Of a DNA stretch of 64,000 nt, positions 59,381-64,000 are shown piece by piece. This stretch comes from Desmospora profundinema (GTDB lineage Bacteria > Bacillota > Bacilli > Thermoactinomycetales > DSM-45169). The stretch is taken from the NCBI RefSeq assembly GCF_031454155.1, contig NZ_JAVDQG010000006.1, forward strand, positions 186,001 through 250,000, in the 5' to 3' direction. The position numbers were made by a program, and so were the translations under genes. Within the stretch, counting starts at the first letter, position 1, and each line of letters starts with the position of its first letter. A model generated the notes under the pieces. It ran no database searches and had not been told where the DNA came from. It saw nothing but the letters and a program-made list of their open reading frames with translations.

Positions 59381-59982
59381 ACCGGGAATCCAACCGGGTA
59401 TGGGTGGATCAATCTTTTGACGAAACCGATTGGGCGGAAAAAGAGCTGGTGGGATGCCGCTTTGTCCGCTGCCGGTTCCAGGGGGCGGATTGGCGGGAAG
59501 CGGAGACACGGGGCTGCGTGTTTGAGGGTTGCGATTTTCGCCATGTCAAGCTGAATGGATCCCAGCATCAGGGGACCGCTTTTCTCAATAGTTCTTTTTC
59601 TTTTGCCAACCTGTATGTGACCCGGTGGGTGGAGTGCAAGATGACGGGTTCCACCTTTGAAGAAGCCAATCTGGCTGGAATCACTCTCGCCGGCGGGGAC
59701 TGGTCCTACACCTTGCTGCGCCATCATTCCTTCAAGGGGTGCGATCTTAGGGGCGTTTCCTTTCAAGAGGCGGATCTTACCGAATGTGATCTGCGGGATA
59801 CCGATTTACAGGAAGCCAATTTGACATACACCCTGTTGAGCGGAGCCCAACTAAAAGGGGCGGATCTGCACGGGGCGGAACTGGAAGGAGTGGATCTGGT
59901 TCATCTGGATCTGACCGATGTGCGAATCGATTGGTTTCAGGCCGTTTCGTTCGCACGGGCCCATGGGTTGAAGGTGGAATGA
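59377..59982 (+). CDS. Pentapeptide-repeat protein
   Basis: This 201-residue protein starts in the stop of the Nudix gene behind GAAGAGGTGA. It is made of A(D/N)LXX-type pentapeptide repeats in two blocks (CRFVRCRFQGADWREAE..., CDLRGVSFQEADLTECDLRDTDLQEANL..., AQLKGADLHGAELEGVDLVHLDLTDV). It should fold into a right-handed quadrilateral beta-helix. Some relatives (MfpA, Qnr) mimic DNA and protect gyrase; most have no known function. Coupling to the Nudix gene is the only contextual clue. Confidence 0.85.
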   Translation: MNRESNRVWVDQSFDETDWAEKELVGCRFVRCRFQGADWREAETRGCVFEGCDFRHVKLNGSQHQGTAFLNSSFSFANLYVTRWVECKMTGSTFEEANLAGITLAGGDWSYTLLRHHSFKGCDLRGVSFQEADLTECDLRDTDLQEANLTYTLLSGAQLKGADLHGAELEGVDLVHLDLTDVRIDWFQAVSFARAHGLKVE

Positions 59983-60161
59983 TGGGGCGGGTTGCCCATA
60001 AAAAAACCGGACAATTTTAAATGAGAATAAACGTTTTTCTCCCCTGAGTCGTTCTTTATAATGAGAACATGTCGGGATTTGTCGAATGAATACATAAGAA
60101 TCCAACAATCGGCAAATCTCCGTTCGCCTCGACACAGAGACACATTATGGGGGAGGATGGA

Positions 60162-60983
60162 ATGAGCGGGGTGTTTCGATGGGGTGGGACCCTGTTAGGG
60201 GTTTTCGCACTGGCGTTTGGTTTCTGGATGATCTTTCCGTTCTCGTCGGATACACTCGTAGAAGGACAAAAAGGTGGAAACGAGGAAGCGGTGGAGGAAC
60301 GGGATCCCCCCTTGGCGGCCCAAATCGCCACCGAGCAATTAAAGAAAAAACCCCAGGATCAGGCGGAACTCGATCCGGTTTCGCCGATTCAGAAACGGGT
60401 GGCCCTCACTTTTGATGATGGTCCTGACGGCCAGTTTACGCCGGAAATCATGGACATCCTGAAACGGGAGGGAGCGCCCGCCACGTTTTTTGTTGTGGGC
60501 CAAATGGTGCGGGGTTATCCTGAGATGGTAAAGCGGATGGATGAGGAGGGGCACGTGGTGGCTAACCACACGTGGAGCCATTCCGATCTCACTCGCCTGA
60601 GCAAAAAGCAGATTCAAAAGGAGTTAATAGCCACCAATCGCGCAGTGGAACAAGTGATCGGGAAGAAGATGCGGTTGATGCGCCCTCCCTATGGGGCCAT
60701 CAGCGGGAAGGAAGCGACAGTGGAACAAGCGGGTTGGGAACTGGTGATGTGGGATGTGGATACCTGGGACTGGAAGCAGGGAAAAAAGCCGTCTGAGATT
60801 CGACGTTCCGTCCGGGAAGGCGTAAAGCCGGACAGCATCGTTCTCCTTCATTCCGCAGGCGGTGACCGAGAAGCGACCGTACGTGCCCTTCCGGGTATCA
60901 TCCGGGACTTGAAGCGATCCGGCTATCACTTGGTGACAGTGGATGAGATTTTGGGATTGGATCCATATAAACTTGAAAGATGA
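60162..60983 (+). CDS. Polysaccharide deacetylase (NodB fold)
   Basis: This 273-residue protein starts at ATG 60162 with GGGAGGA just upstream (ATG 60147 overlaps that site). An N-terminal membrane anchor (about 8-25) and an acidic linker precede the NodB domain. Its motifs are TFDDGPD (near 83), HTWSHSDLT (near 136, metal-binding His), RPPYGAISG, DVDTWDW and IVLLHSAGG. It deacetylates N-acetylglucosamine or N-acetylmuramic acid residues of the wall. The family includes PdaA/PgdA, which act in spore cortex or vegetative wall; the exact member cannot be told. Confidence 0.9.
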   Translation: MSGVFRWGGTLLGVFALAFGFWMIFPFSSDTLVEGQKGGNEEAVEERDPPLAAQIATEQLKKKPQDQAELDPVSPIQKRVALTFDDGPDGQFTPEIMDILKREGAPATFFVVGQMVRGYPEMVKRMDEEGHVVANHTWSHSDLTRLSKKQIQKELIATNRAVEQVIGKKMRLMRPPYGAISGKEATVEQAGWELVMWDVDTWDWKQGKKPSEIRRSVREGVKPDSIVLLHSAGGDREATVRALPGIIRDLKRSGYHLVTVDEILGLDPYKLER

Positions 60984-60984
60984 A

Positions 60985-61024
60985 CAAAAAAGTCAGTCGA
61001 TCCCAGTGGACGGCTGACTTTTTC
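60985..61024 (+). terminator. Terminator after the deacetylase gene
   Basis: AAAAAAGTCAGTCG and CGGCTGACTTTTT form a stem with an A-run before and T-run after. Confidence 0.85.
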
Positions 61025-61155
61025 AATGGTACGATTTGTTTCAAAGGAAAAACCCCAGACAGTCAAGGGAATTCTTCTCACTTTTATGTTTTTCTGAGTT
61101 AATGTAATTTATAAAAAATACAGACCTTGCTGGATGGTCGCAAGGAGGGGCTTGC

Positions 61156-62772
61156 ATGATAAGAGGTGTTGGTTTGTGGGCAATGGTGGTTCTATTGGCA
61201 GGAGTGAGCATTTTATCCGGATGTGCAGAGGAGAAAGGGGCGGCCACCGGCAAAAACGGAAATGTACTACATATGACCATAGATGCTGATCCGCCTACGC
61301 TGGATAGTGCTTTCGCGTTGGACGGAAACTCTTACAACCTGTTGAACAATGTGATGGAAGGCTTAATGCGGCTGGGCAAGGGTAACAAACCGGAACCCGC
61401 CATGGCTGAAAACACACCGGAGGTAAGCGCGGACGGACGGACCTACACCTTTCGTATCCGGGAAAACGCAGAGTGGAGCGACGGGCAGCCGGTACGGGCT
61501 CAGGATTTTGAATATGCATGGAAGCGGATACTGAATCCGGAGACCAAATCTCCAGCCGTGTTTCATCTCTTTCCGATTGAAAACGCAACCGCGTATGTGC
61601 AAGGTCAGATCTCGGCGGATGAAGTCGGGGTGAAGGCACTGGATGACCGCACATTGGAGGTTAGGTTGGAAGAAAGCAACCCGCACTTTTTGGAACTGAC
61701 CGCCACCGCTCCCTATCTTCCTGTCAGACAGGACAAGGTAGAAGAGAGCGGGGGGAAATTTGGCAGGGAAGCCGATCAAGGGTTGTACAACGGTCCCTTT
61801 ATCCTGTCGGACTGGAAGCATGAGCAATTACTCACCTTGAAAAAGAACGACCGTTACTGGGATAAAGAGATGGTCCAGCTGGAGGAAGTCCGGGCACACA
61901 TTGTGAAGAAAGCAACAGATGCGCTGGGGATGTACACATCGGATGAAGCGGATGTGGTGCCCCTCAATGCCGTCACCTTTGAAGCTTTTAGAAACAGTGC
62001 GGAACTGGTGACACATCAACGGGGAGCGTTGGTGCTGATCATGCTTAACACAAAGGAGCCTCCCTTCAATAACAAAAACATCCGCAAAGCGCTCAATCTG
62101 GCCATCAACCGGGATCAGTTGGTGAATGAACTGTTGAAAAACGGCTCCCGTCCTGCAGGCGGAATGGTACCGCCTGCCATTCACAGCCATCAGGGAGAAT
62201 CATTCCGGGATAAGACGGAAGACTATGTGGAGTTTGATCCGGCCAAGGCTAAAAAGTTGTTGGAAAAAGGGCTGGAAGAAGAGCAGCTGAGCCGGATGCC
62301 CGACATCGTGATGAGTGTTAACGATGACGAACGCCGCCATTTGGCCCTCTTTATCCAAGAGGAATTGAAAAACCACCTGGGAGTCGATGTTCAAATTAGT
62401 CCGCAGCCGGTATCGCAAAAGGTAGCCGTGGATGCGGCGGGGCAGTTTCAGATGACCATTGTGCGCTGGATCGGCAGTTATGATGATCCGATGGCGTTCC
62501 TGGAAATCGGCACCTCCGTCAGCCCGGTCAATTTTGGACGCTGGGGCAACCAACAGTTTGATTACTTGGTGCACAAAGCAAAAGGAAACCCGGACCCCGC
62601 ATGGCGGGAAACGGATCTGATCCAGGCAGAAGCAGTGGTAGCAGAGGATGCGGGAGTGGCTCCTCTCTACTATGAAGCTCAGGCGTTTATTCAAAAGCCC
62701 CACGTGAAGAATCTGTTCCGCCACCCGGTCGGACCGGAATATTCCCTGAAGTGGGCCAGAATCGAAAAGTGA
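61156..62772 (+). CDS. Oligopeptide ABC transporter substrate-binding lipoprotein (OppA type)
   Basis: This 538-residue lipoprotein has an AAGGAGGGG site and the lipobox ILSGC (Cys 23). The mature part is SBP_bac_5: DPPTLDSAFALDGNSYNLLNNVMEGLMR, the signature region YTFRIRENAEWSDGQPVRAQDFEYAWKR, LPLRQ-like YLPVRQDK, NGPFILSDWKHEQ and the C-terminal APLYYEAQAFIQKP. It binds peptides outside the cell. No permease or ATPase genes adjoin it, so it is an orphan that would share another Opp system. In Bacilli such proteins also import Phr/PapR-type signals. Confidence 0.92.
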   Translation: MIRGVGLWAMVVLLAGVSILSGCAEEKGAATGKNGNVLHMTIDADPPTLDSAFALDGNSYNLLNNVMEGLMRLGKGNKPEPAMAENTPEVSADGRTYTFRIRENAEWSDGQPVRAQDFEYAWKRILNPETKSPAVFHLFPIENATAYVQGQISADEVGVKALDDRTLEVRLEESNPHFLELTATAPYLPVRQDKVEESGGKFGREADQGLYNGPFILSDWKHEQLLTLKKNDRYWDKEMVQLEEVRAHIVKKATDALGMYTSDEADVVPLNAVTFEAFRNSAELVTHQRGALVLIMLNTKEPPFNNKNIRKALNLAINRDQLVNELLKNGSRPAGGMVPPAIHSHQGESFRDKTEDYVEFDPAKAKKLLEKGLEEEQLSRMPDIVMSVNDDERRHLALFIQEELKNHLGVDVQISPQPVSQKVAVDAAGQFQMTIVRWIGSYDDPMAFLEIGTSVSPVNFGRWGNQQFDYLVHKAKGNPDPAWRETDLIQAEAVVAEDAGVAPLYYEAQAFIQKPHVKNLFRHPVGPEYSLKWARIEK

Positions 62773-62785
62773 AGGACGAGCCACG

Positions 62786-62823
62786 AAACCCTGGTTCCTA
62801 CTATAGGAGCCAGGGTTTTTTAA
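62786..62823 (+). terminator. Terminator of the OppA-type gene
   Basis: AAACCCTGGTTCC and GGAGCCAGGGTTT form a stem followed by TTTTT. Confidence 0.9.
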
Positions 62824-62953
62824 GTTTCCTATAAAAAGAGAAAAACAACGGTAAGGGTTTTGTTGCCGGGAGAGGAATGTTATAATTTGTAAATGATTCA
62901 TCTATTCAGATAAAAGTATCAACGAAATATACATATAAAGGGGAACCGACTAG

Positions 62954-64000
62954 GTGAATAAGGAACCAGAACCTTCCTTCCTCTCCCGGGTGACCGGTCG
63001 CATCCGGAACACGGTTAGGAATGTACGGAACCGATATCATTCCATCGTTTGGGTTCATTTTTGGTTAACGTTGTCCCGATGTATCACTGGATTTATGCTG
63101 TATCCTTATCTGGTGATCTATATGACGGAGCAATTGGGGGCATCCGCCGTGGCTGCGGCGGGAGCGATCAGCTTTCCCTCTTTTATTGCTCTGTTCTTTA
63201 AATTATGGGCAGGCAACCTATCCGACCGGTTTGGGCGGCGGCCCGTGCTTCTGTTTGCTCCGTTGATGCAGTTTTGCGTGCTGATCGGAATGATTTTTGC
63301 CACGGAAGTGTGGCACTTTTATGTGTTGTTGACATTGAACGGCTTAAGCTTCAACCTGTTCCTCCCTGCCGAATATGCACAGATTGCGGATGTGGTTCCC
63401 GAAGAGAAACGAACGGAAGCGTATTCCCTCAACAATATTGCGATCAATATCGGTGCCTCCATCGGTCCGCTGCTGGGGATCGCCGCCTATCAATTGAATC
63501 CGACTCTTATCTTTGGAGCGGAAGCAATGGTTGCATTGTTTACAGTGGCGATGGTTTATGTGAAGATCCCCGAAACGCTTCCTCGAACAGATGCAGCGTC
63601 GACTGTACAAACAAAGCAATCCGTGTTGCTGGGGCTGGCTTCCCATTGGCCCTTATATCTGTTAATCTTGTTGACCGTTCCGATCTATATGGTGGAAATG
63701 CAGATGAATTCGACGCTGCCGTTGTATCTGAAGGAGCATTTTGTCGATTACTTGCTGGTTTATGGAGTTTTGCGTACCGTGACAGGAGTCCTTACCGCCG
63801 TTTTGCAGATGCCGGTTACCTTATGGAGTGAGCGTTGGAAATCGACCCACGTCATTTTTGCCGGTTATCTTTTGCTGGTGGGATATGGGTTGATCTACGG
63901 CTTTGCCCCCTTCTTTTGGGTCCTTCTGATTGCTGAATTTTTCTGGGCCATGAGCGATATGCTGCTCGCCCCCCGCTTAAAGAAAGTGGTTTCCATCATG
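62954..64000 (+). CDS. MFS transporter, 3' end outside the window
   Basis: An open frame starts at GTG 62954 (AAAGGGG about 10 bases before) and runs to the last base of the window, 349 codons without a stop. The product has a basic N-terminus, then about 10 membrane helices. The MFS loop motif is GNLSDRFGRRPVL, with GLSFNLFLPAEYAQIADVVPEEKRTEAYSLNN in the next region, as in the MDR/YttB-type group. Substrate unknown. About one helix pair at the C-terminus is likely missing. Confidence 0.85.
   Translation, partial: MNKEPEPSFLSRVTGRIRNTVRNVRNRYHSIVWVHFWLTLSRCITGFMLYPYLVIYMTEQLGASAVAAAGAISFPSFIALFFKLWAGNLSDRFGRRPVLLFAPLMQFCVLIGMIFATEVWHFYVLLTLNGLSFNLFLPAEYAQIADVVPEEKRTEAYSLNNIAINIGASIGPLLGIAAYQLNPTLIFGAEAMVALFTVAMVYVKIPETLPRTDAASTVQTKQSVLLGLASHWPLYLLILLTVPIYMVEMQMNSTLPLYLKEHFVDYLLVYGVLRTVTGVLTAVLQMPVTLWSERWKSTHVIFAGYLLLVGYGLIYGFAPFFWVLLIAEFFWAMSDMLLAPRLKKVVSIM

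Noticed and set aside
1-64000. tRNA or rRNA genes
   Set aside because: No cloverleaf with a TTCGAAT-type T arm and no rRNA-like conserved block was noticed on either strand.

Overview
The window reads as chromosomal DNA of a spore-forming, Gram-positive bacterium of the order Bacillales. Support comes from an SspH-type spore protein, strong AGGAGG-type ribosome binding sites, frequent TTG/GTG starts, a perfect catabolite-responsive element and lipoprotein signal peptides. The tandem helix-turn-helix/TPR regulators and overall protein style suggest Thermoactinomycetaceae or a close relative; that placement is inference.

Region 1 (1-8.4 kb) is a D-xylose sensing and uptake locus. A membrane-anchored sugar-binding sensor, a YesM/LytS-type kinase and a YesN-type AraC regulator form a three-component system. 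They precede xylFGH, which has a perfect cre box in front. Region 2 (8.4-13.6 kb) is a patchwork: sspH, a candidate type I toxin-antitoxin locus whose toxin frame is broken by an early stop, a coiled-coil repeat protein, a truncated haemoglobin, a decayed TnpB element abutting an azoreductase remnant, and an AlkC-type DNA glycosylase. Region 3 (13.6-18 kb) holds three paralogous XRE-HTH/TPR regulators. The first overlaps a short ORF for a 48-residue exported peptide, the layout of a Rap-Phr or PlcR-PapR quorum-sensing cassette. Region 4 (18-22 kb) holds a small membrane protein, a membrane Ser/Thr kinase and an MFS exporter.

Region 5 (22.5-45.4 kb) is the centrepiece: three bimodular non-ribosomal peptide synthetases, each ending in an epimerization domain. 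The order is (C-remnant)A-T-C-A-T-E / C-A-T-C-A-T-E / C-A-T-C-A-T-E. Matching docking segments join protein 1 to 2 and 2 to 3. The architecture predicts a hexapeptide of alternating L and D residues. Specificity codes read by eye give an Ile-like residue at position 1, D-Ser at 4 and L-Thr at 5. There is no thioesterase or reductase domain, so release must depend on an enzyme acting in trans. Two near-identical 160-bp MITE-like elements lie in opposite orientation, one between the first two synthetase genes and one 27 kb away at the 3' end of a VWA lipoprotein gene.

Region 6 (45.5-64 kb) starts with an ABC transporter, a DUF4097 lipoprotein and a convergent two-component system, a plausible export/self-protection module. 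Ordinary chromosomal genes follow: NERD-helicase, GNAT, GyrI-like protein, alanine/glycine symporter, VWA lipoprotein, Nudix hydrolase, pentapeptide-repeat protein, polysaccharide deacetylase, oligopeptide-binding lipoprotein, and an MFS transporter cut by the window end.
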